The notes: a model not told the origin generated them from the letters alone. Shown: positions 15,880 through 25,136, counted from the first letter of the stretch. The stretch is DNA of 64,000 bases from Pseudomonas sp. QS1027 (GCF_002814235.1 NZ_PHSU01000021.1:1-64000), one strand, 5' to 3'. Translations and numbers: made by a program.

Positions 15880-16932
15880 CTAGAGTTCGCCCAGGGCGTC
15901 GATCAGGGCCTGGTTCTGGGCCGGTAGCCCGATGGTGATCCGCAGGAACTGGGCAATGCGCTCCTGCTTGAAGTGCCGCACGATCACGCCTTGCTCCCGG
16001 ACCTTGGCCGCCAGTCCCGCCGCGTCGTGTTGCGGGTGACGGGCGAAGATGAAGTTCGCCGCCGACGGCAGCACCTCAAACCCCTTGGCTCGCAACTGCG
16101 CCACCAGCCACTCGCGGCTGTCGATGACCTTGCGGCAGCTCTCTTCGAAATACGCCCGGTCTTCGAACGCCGCCGCCGCGCCGGCAATTGCCATGCGGTC
16201 CAGCGGGTAGGAGTTGAAGCTGTTCTTGATCCGCTCCAGGGCCTCGATCAGGTCCGGATGGCCCACCGCCAGGCCGACCCGCAATCCCGCCAGGGAACGC
16301 GACTTGGACAGGGTCTGGGTCACCAGCAGGTTCGGGTAACGGTCCACCAGGCCGATGGCCGTTTCGCCGCCGAAATCGATATACGCCTCGTCGACCACCA
16401 CCACCGAATCAGGGCTGGCCTTGAGAATCTGCTCCACCGCGTCCAGCGCCAGCAGGCAACCGGTCGGTGCGTTCGGATTGGGGAAAATGATCCCGCCGTT
16501 GGGCCGCGCGTAGTCCGCCACACGGATCTGGAACTGCTCGTCCAGCGGCAAGGCGTCGAATGTGATTCCGTACAGGCCGCAGTACACCGGGTAGAAGCTG
16601 TAGCTGATATCCGGGAACAGCAGCGGTCGGTCCTGCTGGAACAGACCGTGGAAGATATGCGCCAGGACTTCGTCGGAGCCGTTGCCGAGAAACACCTGGT
16701 TGGTGTTCACGCCGTAATACTCGGCCACGGCGTGCTTGAGCAGGTCGCCGTTGGGGTCCGGGTACAGGCGCAGGTCGTCGCTCACTTCGGCCTTCATCGC
16801 GGCCAGGGCCTTGGGCGAAGGACCGTAGGGGTTTTCATTGGTATTGAGCTTGACCAGCTTGGTCAGCTTCGGTTGTTCACCCGGCACGTAGGGCACCAGG
16901 TCCTTGACGAATTTGCTCCAGAACTTGCTCAT
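15880..16932 (-). CDS. hisC: Histidinol-phosphate aminotransferase
   Basis: PLP enzyme that transaminates imidazole-acetol phosphate to histidinol phosphate with glutamate. 350 aa. LNTNENPYGPSPKAL at ~29-43 is the aminotransferase I/II HisC signature region. The PLP-lysine lies in TLSKSRSLAGLRVG (~217-230). Its ATG overlaps the end of hisD by four bases (ATGA), so it is coupled with it. Last gene of the minus-strand run mlaF to hisC. Confidence 0.96.
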   Translation of the reverse strand: MSKFWSKFVKDLVPYVPGEQPKLTKLVKLNTNENPYGPSPKALAAMKAEVSDDLRLYPDPNGDLLKHAVAEYYGVNTNQVFLGNGSDEVLAHIFHGLFQQDRPLLFPDISYSFYPVYCGLYGITFDALPLDEQFQIRVADYARPNGGIIFPNPNAPTGCLLALDAVEQILKASPDSVVVVDEAYIDFGGETAIGLVDRYPNLLVTQTLSKSRSLAGLRVGLAVGHPDLIEALERIKNSFNSYPLDRMAIAGAAAAFEDRAYFEESCRKVIDSREWLVAQLRAKGFEVLPSAANFIFARHPQHDAAGLAAKVREQGVIVRHFKQERIAQFLRITIGLPAQNQALIDALGEL

Positions 16933-18263
16933 GCTGGTTTCCCCTGTTCCTTATCAGCGATGATCCGATATTCCGCACTGCGGGCGTGGGCGCTCAGCGA
17001 CTCGCCACGGGCCAGTACCGAAGCGGTCTTGCCCAGTTCGGACGCGCCCTGCTCCGAGCAGAAAATGATCGACGAACGTTTCTGGAAGTCATACACCCCC
17101 AGCGGCGACGAGAAGCGTGCGGTGCCGGAAGTCGGCAACACGTGGTTGGGACCCGCGCAATAGTCGCCCAGGGCCTCGGAAGTGTGACGGCCCATGAAGA
17201 TCGCACCGGCGTGACGGATCTGCGGCAGCCAGGCCTGCGGGTCGGCGACCGACAGTTCCAGGTGTTCCGGCGCGATGCGGTTGGCCACATCAATCGCCTG
17301 CTGCATATCACGCACCTGGATCAGGGCCCCACGGCCGTTGATCGAGGTCTCGATAATCGCCGCGCGCTCCATGGTCGGCAGCAGCTTGGCGATGCTCGCG
17401 GCCACCTGGTCGAGGAACGCGGCGTCCGGGCTGACCAGGATGGCCTGGGCATCTTCGTCATGCTCGGCCTGGGAGAACAGGTCCATGGCGATCCAGTCCG
17501 GATCGGTCTGGCCATCGCAGACCACGAGGATCTCCGACGGTCCGGCGATCATGTCGATACCGACCTGGCCAAATACGTGACGCTTGGCCGTGGCCACATA
17601 GATATTGCCGGGGCCGACCACCTTGTCGACCTTGGGCACGCTCTCGGTACCGTAGGCCAGCGCCGCGACCGCCTGGGCGCCGCCGATGGTGAACACCCGG
17701 TCGACCCCGGCGATGCACGCCGCCGCCAGCACCAGTTCGTTGATCTCGCCACGGGGGGTCGGCACCACCATCACCACCTCGGCAACCCCCGCCACCTTGG
17801 CCGGAATCGCGTTCATCAGCACCGAAGACGGGTAGGACGCCTTGCCACCCGGCACGTACAGACCGGCGCGGTCCAGCGGCGTGACCTTCTGGCCCAGCAC
17901 CGTGCCGTCGGCCTCGGTGTAGCTCCAGGAGTCCTGCTTCTGTTTTTCGTGGTAGCTGCGCACGCGCTCGGCGGCCTTTTCCAGGGCCTCGCGCTGCGGC
18001 GCGGTGATCCGCGTCAGGGCCAGTTCGAGGCGCTCACGGGGCAGGATCAGGTCGGCCATGGAAGCGACTTCCAGGCCGTCGAAACGCTGGGTGAACTCCA
18101 CCAGCGCCGCATCGCCGCGCTCGCGCACGGCCTTGATGATGTCCAGCACCCGCTGGTTGACCGAGTCGTCGGACACACTTTCCCAGCTCAACAGATGATC
18201 CAGATGATGAGCGAAGTCAGGATCGGCAGCGTTGAGTCGGCGAATTGCGGTAGACGTGGTCAT
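16929..18263 (-). CDS. hisD: Histidinol dehydrogenase
   Basis: Zn- and NAD-dependent enzyme that oxidises histidinol to histidine in two steps. 444 aa from the ATG at 18263 (MTTSTAIRRLNAADPDF); an in-frame ATG at 18287 would add eight residues. The signature around the zinc/active site is IDMIAGPSEILVVCD, then SQAEHDEDAQAILV with the catalytic EH. The C-terminal HVLPTSGTARFSSPLGVYDF is typical. The 189-base gap from hisG contains a hairpin and a near-palindrome. Confidence 0.97.
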   Translation of the reverse strand: MTTSTAIRRLNAADPDFAHHLDHLLSWESVSDDSVNQRVLDIIKAVRERGDAALVEFTQRFDGLEVASMADLILPRERLELALTRITAPQREALEKAAERVRSYHEKQKQDSWSYTEADGTVLGQKVTPLDRAGLYVPGGKASYPSSVLMNAIPAKVAGVAEVVMVVPTPRGEINELVLAAACIAGVDRVFTIGGAQAVAALAYGTESVPKVDKVVGPGNIYVATAKRHVFGQVGIDMIAGPSEILVVCDGQTDPDWIAMDLFSQAEHDEDAQAILVSPDAAFLDQVAASIAKLLPTMERAAIIETSINGRGALIQVRDMQQAIDVANRIAPEHLELSVADPQAWLPQIRHAGAIFMGRHTSEALGDYCAGPNHVLPTSGTARFSSPLGVYDFQKRSSIIFCSEQGASELGKTASVLARGESLSAHARSAEYRIIADKEQGKPA

Positions 18264-18333
18264 AGCGTGGGCCTCAATAATTGGCAAATGCTTGGGAACA
18301 GCAGATCTCAGGCGCCGGGGGCGCGCTGACGTC

Positions 18334-18352
18334 CAATAGCGAATCGTTATTG
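18334..18352. promoter_or_regulatory. Near-palindrome upstream of hisD
   Basis: CAATA-n-CG-AAT-CG-n-TATTG, a 19-bp dyad with one mismatched pair, 71 bp before the hisD start in an AT-richer patch. No regulator is recognised. Confidence 0.3.
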
Positions 18353-18426
18353 AGTGTCAGCGCCGCAAGACTACCAAGCCATCCGCGTGGGCACCTGAGA
18401 ATTCTGGCTATGACACGGATAGATGG

Positions 18427-18445
18427 GCGCGGCTCAAGGCCGCGC
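18427..18445 (-). terminator. GC hairpin after hisG
   Basis: GCGCGGC/GCCGCGC, a 7-bp stem with a 5-nt loop (TCAAG), starts eight bases past the hisG stop. There is no T-run. It may only slow or partly stop transcription into hisD. Confidence 0.4.
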
Positions 18446-18452
18446 AATTGAA

Positions 18453-19088
18453 TCAGTTGCGGTGTCGCGACTCCACTGCCTTGCGCAGCGTGTCGATCAG
18501 GGACTGGATGCGGGCGTGCTGCATTTTCATCGACGCCTTGTTCACCACCAGGCGCGAGCTGATGGTCGCGATCAGTTCCTGGGGTTCCAGGCCGTTGGCC
18601 CGCAGGGTATTGCCGGTGTCGACAACGTCGATGATCTTGTCGGCCAGGCCGATCAGCGGCGCCAGCTCCATCGAGCCGTAAAGCTTGATGATATCGACCT
18701 GACGGCCCTGTTCGGCGTAGTAGCGCTTGGCAACGTTGACGAACTTGGTCGCCACCCGCAGGCGGCCCTTGGGCTCGACGGCACCGATGGCACCGGCGGT
18801 CATCAACCGGCACTGGGCAATCTGCAGGTCCAGGGGTTCGTACAGACCCTGGCCGCCGTATTCCATCAGCACATCTTTGCCGGCCACACCGAGGTCGGCC
18901 GCGCCATGCTCGACATAGGTCGGCACGTCGGTGGCCCGTACGATCAGCAGGCGTACGTCGTCCTGGGTCGTGGGGATGATCAGCTTGCGGCTCTTGTCCG
19001 GATTCTCGGTCGGCACGATGCCCGCTTCTGCAAGCAGCGGCAGGGTGTCATCGAGAATGCGGCCCTTGGACAGTGCAATGGTCAGCAT
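18453..19088 (-). CDS. hisG: ATP phosphoribosyltransferase, short form
   Basis: First step of histidine synthesis: ATP plus PRPP to phosphoribosyl-ATP. 211 aa, which is the short form lacking the C-terminal regulatory domain. Family knowledge says such enzymes need HisZ, which is not in this window and must be elsewhere. N-terminal MLTIALSKGRIL; GVAGKDVLMEYG and DIIKLYGSMELAPLIGLAD (PRPP region, VDTGNTLRANGL) are seen. Downstream of murA by 89 bases, which hold a REP-like hairpin. Confidence 0.96.
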   Translation of the reverse strand: MLTIALSKGRILDDTLPLLAEAGIVPTENPDKSRKLIIPTTQDDVRLLIVRATDVPTYVEHGAADLGVAGKDVLMEYGGQGLYEPLDLQIAQCRLMTAGAIGAVEPKGRLRVATKFVNVAKRYYAEQGRQVDIIKLYGSMELAPLIGLADKIIDVVDTGNTLRANGLEPQELIATISSRLVVNKASMKMQHARIQSLIDTLRKAVESRHRN

Positions 19089-19131
19089 GGGGAAACTAAG
19101 TCCTTCAACCTGTATCAGTAAGGCTCATTCT

Positions 19132-19171
19132 CCCTTGTCGGCGCGAGCAGGCTCGCACCGGCAAAGGGGGG
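19132..19171. repeat. REP-like hairpin between murA and hisG
   Basis: An imperfect inverted repeat built on CCCTTGTCGGCGCGAGC and GCTCGCACCGGCAAAGGG, with the GAGC-AG-GCTC core common in REP elements of fluorescent pseudomonads. Confidence 0.6.
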
Positions 19172-19177
19172 ACAACA

Positions 19178-20443
19178 CTAGCCCGGAACGCGGCGGATCT
19201 TGGCACCGAGCATCTGCAACTTCTCTTCGATGCACTCATAACCACGGTCGATGTGGTAGATGCGGTCGATCAGCGTGTCGCCTTCAGCGGTCAGGGCCGA
19301 AATCACCAGGCTGGCCGAAGCCCGCAGGTCGGTGGCCATGACTGGCGCGCCTTTCAGGCGTTCGGTGCCGGTAACGATGGCGGTGTTGCCTTCGACCTGG
19401 ATCTTGGCGCCCATGCGGTGCAGTTCGTACACGTGCATGAAACGGTTTTCGAAGATCGTCTCGATCACCGCACCGGTGCCTTCGGCAATGGCGTTGAGCG
19501 AAATGAACTGGGCCTGCATGTCGGTCGGGAATGCCGGGTACGGCGCGGTGCGCACGTTGACGGCCTTCGGACGCTTGCCATGCATGTTCAGCTCGATCCA
19601 GTCTTCACCGGTGGTGATTTCAGCACCGGATTCTTTCAGCTTCTCCAGCACGGCTTCGAGAATGGTCGGATCGGTGTCCTTGACCTTGACCCGGCCACCG
19701 GTAGCGGCCGCGGCCACCAGGTAGGTGCCGGTCTCGATACGGTCCGGCATCACCTTGTAGGTGGCCGAATGCAGGCGCTCGACGCCGTCGATGGTGATGG
19801 TGTCGGTACCGGCACCGCTGACCTTGGCGCCCATGGCGTTGAGGAAGTTCGCCAGGTCGACCACTTCCGGCTCGCGCGCGGCGTTCTGCAGCACGCTGCG
19901 GCCACGGGCCAGGGAAGCGGCCATCATGATGTTCTCGGTACCGGTCACGGAGACGGTATCGAAGAAGAAGTTCGCCCCGCGCAGGCCACCTTCCGGCGCC
20001 TTGGCCTTGATGTAGCCGCCTTCGACGTCGATCACCGCGCCCATGGCTTCCAGGCCACGGATGTGCAGGTCAACCGGACGCGAGCCGATGGCGCAACCGC
20101 CAGGCAGGGCGACTTCGGCTTCGCCGAAACGGGCAACCATCGGGCCCAGCACCAGGATCGAGGCGCGCATGGTTTTCACCAGCTCGTAGGGTGCGATCAG
20201 GGTCTTGATGGTGCGCGGATCGATTTCCACGCTGAGCTTCTCGTCGATCACCGGCTCAATGCCCATGCGCCCGAACAGCTCGATCATGGTGGTGATGTCG
20301 TGCAGGTGCGGCAGGTTGGCCACGGTGACCGGGCCATCGCACAGCAGGGTGGCGGCCAGGATCGGCAGGGCGGAGTTCTTCGCCCCGGAAATGCGGATTT
20401 CGCCATCAAGGCGAACGCCGCCAGTAATAATCAGTTTGTCCAT
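19178..20443 (-). CDS. murA: UDP-N-acetylglucosamine 1-carboxyvinyltransferase
   Basis: First committed step of peptidoglycan synthesis: enolpyruvyl transfer from PEP to UDP-GlcNAc. 421 aa, full length. K22 in ISGAKNSALP, and C117 in LPGGCAIGSRPVD is the fosfomycin target and general acid. It sits 24 bases after ibaG in the cell-envelope run mlaFEDCB-ibaG-murA, an order widely kept in gammaproteobacteria. Confidence 0.98.
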   Translation of the reverse strand: MDKLIITGGVRLDGEIRISGAKNSALPILAATLLCDGPVTVANLPHLHDITTMIELFGRMGIEPVIDEKLSVEIDPRTIKTLIAPYELVKTMRASILVLGPMVARFGEAEVALPGGCAIGSRPVDLHIRGLEAMGAVIDVEGGYIKAKAPEGGLRGANFFFDTVSVTGTENIMMAASLARGRSVLQNAAREPEVVDLANFLNAMGAKVSGAGTDTITIDGVERLHSATYKVMPDRIETGTYLVAAAATGGRVKVKDTDPTILEAVLEKLKESGAEITTGEDWIELNMHGKRPKAVNVRTAPYPAFPTDMQAQFISLNAIAEGTGAVIETIFENRFMHVYELHRMGAKIQVEGNTAIVTGTERLKGAPVMATDLRASASLVISALTAEGDTLIDRIYHIDRGYECIEEKLQMLGAKIRRVPG

Positions 20444-20467
20444 TAGGGTCTCGACGCCAATTCAGGC

Positions 20468-20707
20468 TCAGGTGCGCTCGGCCCAGGCCGCGCGGCTGAA
20501 AAATTTCATAGTGACCGCATGGATGCTGCCATCGGCGATCCACGGGTTCAAATGGGCATAGATGCTCTGCTGACGCTTCACCGGGCTCAGGGCCACCAGT
20601 TCGTCGCTAATCACGTTCAGTTGGAAGTTGCAGCCTTCGCCTTCAACTTCAACACGGCTTCCCGGCAGCTTTCCCTCAAGGAAGCTCTTCACTTCTACGG
20701 CCTGCAT
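20468..20707 (-). CDS. ibaG: BolA-family protein IbaG
   Basis: 79 aa from the ATG at 20707 (MQAVEVKSFLEGKLPGSRVEV); upstream in-frame residues are arginine-rich spill-over. BolA/IbaA fold with LNPWIADGSIHAVTMKFF near the C-terminus. IbaG of E. coli is acid-responsive, and BolA-type proteins pair with monothiol glutaredoxins around Fe-S clusters. Position between mlaB and murA is the standard one. Confidence 0.9.
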   Translation of the reverse strand: MQAVEVKSFLEGKLPGSRVEVEGEGCNFQLNVISDELVALSPVKRQQSIYAHLNPWIADGSIHAVTMKFFSRAAWAERT

Positions 20708-20823
20708 GCTCAACCTCAATCGGCGCCCAACGCGCGCGGGTCGGCCATCATACAAAAAAGCCCCGCGCCTGCGAACCCCGCATTGCAGGACACTGACGGG
20801 GGGCTTCCTTATTCATGGCACTG

Positions 20824-21129
20824 TCAATGAACGCCGAGGATCTCCGTCAACTCGGAAACCTCGGCGATTTCGCGCATGTCTTGCGGCATGGCGCGAATAC
20901 TCAGGGATTTGCCGCCCTCGGCGGCGTCACGCATGAACGCCAGCAGCAAGGCCAGGCCGACACTGCTGGATTTCTCCACGGCGGAACAGTCAACCACCAG
21001 GGCCGGCGCGGTGCTGGCCTTGATCAGTGCCTGTCCGTCCTTGCGCAAGGCCGGCCCGGTGCTGTAGTCGATCACGCCGGCCAGCAGCACTTCACCTGCC
21101 TCACCGGCGCGAACGCTGGCTTCACTCAC
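20824..21129 (-). CDS. mlaB: STAS-domain protein MlaB
   Basis: Cytoplasmic STAS subunit of the MlaFEDB phospholipid transporter; it binds and stabilises the ATPase MlaF. 101 aa from a GTG at 21129. The open frame continues upstream, but those residues are the mlaC region in another frame. The STAS core reads LVVDCSAVEKSSSVGLALLLAFMRDA, with the conserved serine stretch. The start overlaps the mlaC stop by eight bases. Confidence 0.9.
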   Translation of the reverse strand: MSEASVRAGEAGEVLLAGVIDYSTGPALRKDGQALIKASTAPALVVDCSAVEKSSSVGLALLLAFMRDAAEGGKSLSIRAMPQDMREIAEVSELTEILGVH

Positions 21130-21781
21130 TCTGCGCCCCCTTCTGCGGGTTCTTCTCGGATTCGGCCTTGGCCTTCTCCACTTCGCCAGCCCAGTTGTTG
21201 ATGGTCTGGTCCAGGTTGTTGCCGTTGCGCTGCATGGCGTCGGCGAACTGATCGCGGAACAGCTTGCCGATATTGATGCCATTGATGATCACGTTGCGCA
21301 GTTTCCACTCGCCATTGATTTTCTCAAGGGTGTAGGAAACCGGATAGACGGCGCCATTGTTGCCTTTGACGGTCATGCCAACGCTGGTGCGGTCGCCCGA
21401 CTCATCCTTCGGTGCGTCGACGGTGATGCCCTGGTTGTTGTACTCCAGCAAGGCGTTGCCGTAGAACTGGAACAGCCCCTTCTTGAAGTTCTCCTCGAAG
21501 GTTTTCATCTGCTCGGGCGTGGCCTTGCGCGAGTACTTGACCGTCATGATGCTCTTGGAAATACCTTCGGCGTCCACTACCGGGCCGACGATGGTGTCCA
21601 GCGCCTGGTAGAAGGCCTGGGGGTTCTGCTTGTACTGGGCCTTGTTCGCGGTCAGGTCGGCCAGCATCCGGTCAGTGGTGCTCTTGACCAGGTCATGGGC
21701 CGACGTGTCCGCCATGGCGTTGCCCATCAGGGGCAAGGTCGCCAGCAGCACCAGCAGACTACGTCGCAACATCGAGATCAT
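21122..21781 (-). CDS. mlaC: Phospholipid-binding periplasmic protein MlaC
   Basis: Soluble periplasmic shuttle that carries phospholipid between the outer-membrane MlaA and the inner-membrane MlaFEDB complex. 219 aa from the ATG at 21781, which has GAGGAG seven to eight bases upstream; an ATG at 21796 is less likely. Signal peptide LLVLLATLPLMGNAMA, cleaved near residue 25. Tol_Tol_Ttg2 family body with IVGPVVDAEGISKSIM and KVKYS-like RKATPEQMKTFEENFKKGL. Charged C-terminal tail. Confidence 0.95.
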   Translation of the reverse strand: MISMLRRSLLVLLATLPLMGNAMADTSAHDLVKSTTDRMLADLTANKAQYKQNPQAFYQALDTIVGPVVDAEGISKSIMTVKYSRKATPEQMKTFEENFKKGLFQFYGNALLEYNNQGITVDAPKDESGDRTSVGMTVKGNNGAVYPVSYTLEKINGEWKLRNVIINGINIGKLFRDQFADAMQRNGNNLDQTINNWAGEVEKAKAESEKNPQKGAQSE

Positions 21782-21792
21782 GGAAAAACTCC

Positions 21793-22260
21793 TCATTTGG
21801 CGTCTTTGTTCACGGTATTGAGCAGGAATTTACCGATCAGATCTTCCAGCACCAGCGACGACTGGGTGTCGTGGATAGTCCCACCATCCTTGAGCAGGGT
21901 GTCTTCCCCGCCCACGCTGAGGCCGATGTACTTCTCACCGAGCAAGCCCGCCGTGAGGATAGACGCAGTGGAATCAGTCGGCAGGTTGTTCACGCGTTTT
22001 TCAACTTGCATGGTCACCCGGCCGGTGAAACTGTCGCGGTCCAGATCGATCGCCGTCACCTTGCCGATGGTGACACCGGCCATGGTGACCTTGGCTCTGA
22101 CAGTCAAACCGGCGATATTGTCGAAGTACGCATATAATTTATACGTTTCAGTGTTTGTCGTAGGGGACAGTCCACTGACCCGCAACGCAAGCAGCAGCAA
22201 AGCCAGGATGCCAGCCAGCAGAAAAAGGCCGACACCGATTTCCAGGGTGCGGTTTTGCAT
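21793..22260 (-). CDS. mlaD: MCE-domain lipid transport protein MlaD
   Basis: Inner-membrane-anchored periplasmic MCE protein; hexamers form the lipid channel ring above MlaE. 155 aa with an N-terminal membrane helix (~8-27) and one MCE domain (GLTVRAKVTMAGVTIGKV, then LTAGLLGEKYIGLSVGG). The start ATG shares one base with the mlaE stop. Gap of 11 bases to mlaC. Confidence 0.95.
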   Translation of the reverse strand: MQNRTLEIGVGLFLLAGILALLLLALRVSGLSPTTNTETYKLYAYFDNIAGLTVRAKVTMAGVTIGKVTAIDLDRDSFTGRVTMQVEKRVNNLPTDSTASILTAGLLGEKYIGLSVGGEDTLLKDGGTIHDTQSSLVLEDLIGKFLLNTVNKDAK

Positions 22261-23057
22261 CAGAAATCTCCAAACATCAAGGCAGTCAGAATAAAGTCAA
22301 GGCCCAGCACTGCCAGAGAGGCATACACCACGGTCTTGGTCGTGGCGCGGCTGATCCCCTCGGAAGTGGGTTCACAATCGTAGCCTTGAAACACGGCAAT
22401 CCAGGTCACCACGAAGGCGAACACGATACTTTTGATGATGCCATTCAGCACGTCGCTGCTGAAGGTCACGCTGTTCTGCATGTTGGCCCAGTAGGAGCCG
22501 TCATAGACTCCCAGCCAGTCCACCGCCACCCACGAACCGCCCCAGATCCCGACCACACTGAAGATCATCGCCAGCAGCGGCAGGGAAATAAAGCCGGCCC
22601 AGAGCCGCGGCGCAACGATGTACTTGAGCGGGTCGACACCGATCATTTCCAGGCTGGACAGCTGCTCGGTGGATTTCATGTTGCCGATTTCGGCGGTCAG
22701 CGCCGAACCGGCCCGCCCGGCGAACAGCAGCGCGGTGACCACCGGCCCGAGTTCACGCAACAGCGTCAGGGCGACCATCTGCCCCACCGCCTGCTCGGAA
22801 CCGTAGCTGGAAAGGATGTTGAAGCCCTGCAAGGCCAGGACCATGCCGATGAAGACCCCGGAGACGACGATGATCACCAGGCTCATCACGCCCACGGAAT
22901 GCAGTTGCTTGACCAGCAGCCCGAAGCCGCCGCCGATGCCGCCGCGACCGAACACGACGTGGAACAGGAACAGCGTCGAACGGCCGAGTACAGCGAGGAT
23001 GTCCAGGCCCGCACGGCCGAACAGGCGCACTCTCTCGATAAGTGATTTCTTGCGCAT
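22260..23057 (-). CDS. mlaE: Lipid ABC transporter permease MlaE
   Basis: Permease of the MlaFEDB complex. 265 aa, MlaE/TTG2B family, with about five to six membrane helices. Typical segments GMVLALQGFNILSSYGSE, ELGPVVTALLFAGRAGSALTAEIGNMK and TSEGISRATTKTVVYASL. Two bases separate it from mlaF. Confidence 0.96.
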   Translation of the reverse strand: MRKKSLIERVRLFGRAGLDILAVLGRSTLFLFHVVFGRGGIGGGFGLLVKQLHSVGVMSLVIIVVSGVFIGMVLALQGFNILSSYGSEQAVGQMVALTLLRELGPVVTALLFAGRAGSALTAEIGNMKSTEQLSSLEMIGVDPLKYIVAPRLWAGFISLPLLAMIFSVVGIWGGSWVAVDWLGVYDGSYWANMQNSVTFSSDVLNGIIKSIVFAFVVTWIAVFQGYDCEPTSEGISRATTKTVVYASLAVLGLDFILTALMFGDF

Positions 23058-23059
23058 TG

Positions 23060-23869
23060 TCAGCGCTTCCCCAACAGGTCGGTGCGGTAGTCCGCCGCCG
23101 GAAAGTGGAACGGCACGGGACCGTCGGGATCGCCCTTCATGAACTGGCGGATACGCGGATTATCGGCGTTCATCAGTTCTTCCGGGGTACCTTGCCCGAG
23201 CACCTGGCCGTCGCCGACCACATAGAGGTAGTCGGCGATGCTGGCGGTTTCGGCCAGATCGTGGGAAACCACGATGCTGGTGATGCCCAGGGCGTCATTG
23301 AGCAGGCGGATCAGGCGCACGAGGACGCCCATGGCGATCGGGTCCTGGCCGACGAACGGTTCGTCGTACATGAGGATCTGCGGGTCCAGGGCTATCGCCC
23401 GGGCCAGGGCCACACGCCGTTTCATACCGCCGGACAGCTCGTCGGGCATCAGGTCGACGGCTCCGCGCAGACCGACCGCCTGCAATTTCAGCAGAACGAT
23501 GTCACGAATCATTTCTTCCGGCAGTTCGGTGTGAACCCGCAGCGGAAAGGCGACGTTCTCGAAAACGTCCAGGTCGGTGAACAGCGCACCGCTCTGGAAC
23601 AGCACGCCCATGTGCTTGCGCGCGTCGAACAGATCGCCGCGCGACAGGGTGGGGAGATTCTGGCCATTGACCCAGACTTCGCCGCCGCTGGGGCGCAGTT
23701 GCGCGCCCATCAGCCGCAACAGGGTGGTCTTGCCGCACCCGGAAGGCCCCATGATGCCGGTGACCTTGCCTCGCGGGATACGAATGTCGACATTATTGAA
23801 GATGCTGCGCGCACCGCGCTTGAAGGTCACACCCTTCAGCTCGACCGCGTAGGCGTTATCGGCGCTCAT
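23060..23869 (-). CDS. mlaF: Lipid ABC transporter ATPase MlaF
   Basis: ATP-binding subunit driving phospholipid transport for outer-membrane asymmetry. 269 aa. Walker A GPSGCGKT (41-48), signature LSGGM (146-150) and Walker B LMYDEP (167-172), with H-loop SHDLAE. It heads the minus-strand mla run; the 292-base divergent region to kdsD carries its promoter. Confidence 0.97.
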   Translation of the reverse strand: MSADNAYAVELKGVTFKRGARSIFNNVDIRIPRGKVTGIMGPSGCGKTTLLRLMGAQLRPSGGEVWVNGQNLPTLSRGDLFDARKHMGVLFQSGALFTDLDVFENVAFPLRVHTELPEEMIRDIVLLKLQAVGLRGAVDLMPDELSGGMKRRVALARAIALDPQILMYDEPFVGQDPIAMGVLVRLIRLLNDALGITSIVVSHDLAETASIADYLYVVGDGQVLGQGTPEELMNADNPRIRQFMKGDPDGPVPFHFPAADYRTDLLGKR

Positions 23870-24122
23870 CTAAACTCCTTGCGATGCAGCCTCGGACTCG
23901 GACACCAGGCCTCCCCTAATAAAGAGGCGCATACTTCCTGAGCGGGCCGAACTAGCCGCGAACTATATCACCGCTGATACGAGCCGCCCAAGGCCGAAGC
24001 CACCCTTGTTCAGGATAAATACAGCCGGGCTTGACGGCTTGCGAGACAAAAACCGAAGGCAAAGTCCTACAGGCACCACGCAAAACGTAATGATCTAGTG
24101 GGAGTGGAGAAGGCATTACCGC

Positions 24123-24128
24123 TATAAT
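24123..24128 (+). promoter_or_regulatory. -10-like TATAAT upstream of kdsD
   Basis: A perfect TATAAT 34 bases before the kdsD ATG. No good -35 lies 16-18 bases upstream, so this is tentative. The rest of the 23870-24161 region shows no gene. Confidence 0.4.
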
Positions 24129-24161
24129 CCCGCCTTTTCATCAGGCTAACCGATTTCTGAC

Positions 24162-25136
24162 ATGAGCCAATCCAGCGACCTGATTCAATCAGCACAACGC
24201 ACCATCCGCCTCGAACGTGAAGCCGTAGAAGGCTTGCTCGCCCATATCGACGCAGATTTCGTACGCGCTTGCGAAATGATTCTGGCCAGCAAGGGCCGTG
24301 TAGTCGTGGTCGGCATGGGCAAGTCCGGGCACATCGGCAACAAGATCGCCGCGACCCTGGCCAGCACCGGCACCACGGCGTTTTTCGTCCATCCCGCCGA
24401 AGCCAGCCACGGCGACATGGGCATGATCACCCGCGATGACATCATCCTGGCCCTGTCCAACTCCGGCTCGACCGCGGAAATCATCACCCTGCTGCCCTTG
24501 ATCAAACGCCTGGGCATCCAGCTGATCAGCCTGACCGGCAACCCCGACTCGCCGCTGGCCAAGGCCGCCGAAGTCAACCTCAACGTGCATGTCGAGCATG
24601 AGGCCTGCCCGCTGAACCTGGCGCCGACCTCCTCCACCACCGCAGCCCTGGTGATGGGCGACGCCCTGGCCGTGGCCCTGCTCGAAGCACGCGGCTTCAC
24701 CGCCGAGGATTTCGCCTTTTCCCATCCAGGCGGTGCCCTGGGTCGGCGCCTGCTGCTGAAAGTGGAAAATGTCATGCACGCCGGCGATGAACTGCCGCAG
24801 GTCCTGCGCGGCACCCTGCTGAAAAACGCACTGATGGAAATGACTCGCAAAGGCCTTGGCATGACCGTGATCGTCGAAGCCGATGGTCGCCTGGCCGGGA
24901 TCTTCACCGACGGCGACCTGCGCCGGACCCTGGACCGCACCATCGACATCCATACGGCCAGGATCGAAGACGTCATGACCCCCCACGGCAAGACCGCCCG
25001 GGCCGAGATGCTCGCCGCCGAAGCCCTGAAAATCATGGAAGACCACAAGATCAGCGCGCTGGTGGTGGTCGACAGCGAAGATCGCCCGGTGGGCGCCCTG
25101 AACATGCACGATCTGCTGCGCGCGGGAGTGATGTAA
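24162..25136 (+). CDS. kdsD: Arabinose-5-phosphate isomerase
   Basis: Interconverts ribulose-5-phosphate and arabinose-5-phosphate, the first step of Kdo synthesis for LPS. 324 aa. SIS domain (GMGKSGHIGNKIAATLASTGT, then LSNSGSTAEI) followed by two CBS domains (VMHAGDELPQV and DVMTPHGKTARAEM), as in KdsD/KpsF. The stop is followed without gap by kdsC. Starts the kdsD-kdsC-lptCAB operon. Confidence 0.96.
   Translation: MSQSSDLIQSAQRTIRLEREAVEGLLAHIDADFVRACEMILASKGRVVVVGMGKSGHIGNKIAATLASTGTTAFFVHPAEASHGDMGMITRDDIILALSNSGSTAEIITLLPLIKRLGIQLISLTGNPDSPLAKAAEVNLNVHVEHEACPLNLAPTSSTTAALVMGDALAVALLEARGFTAEDFAFSHPGGALGRRLLLKVENVMHAGDELPQVLRGTLLKNALMEMTRKGLGMTVIVEADGRLAGIFTDGDLRRTLDRTIDIHTARIEDVMTPHGKTARAEMLAAEALKIMEDHKISALVVVDSEDRPVGALNMHDLLRAGVM

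Noticed and set aside
15741..15938. Possible 65-aa gene between the secreted protein and hisC
   Set aside because: Overlaps the hisC 3' end and its hairpin, has no RBS and no recognisable pattern.
24030..24050. TTGACG as -35 for kdsD
   Set aside because: It lies about 90 bases from the TATAAT, far beyond a workable spacer.
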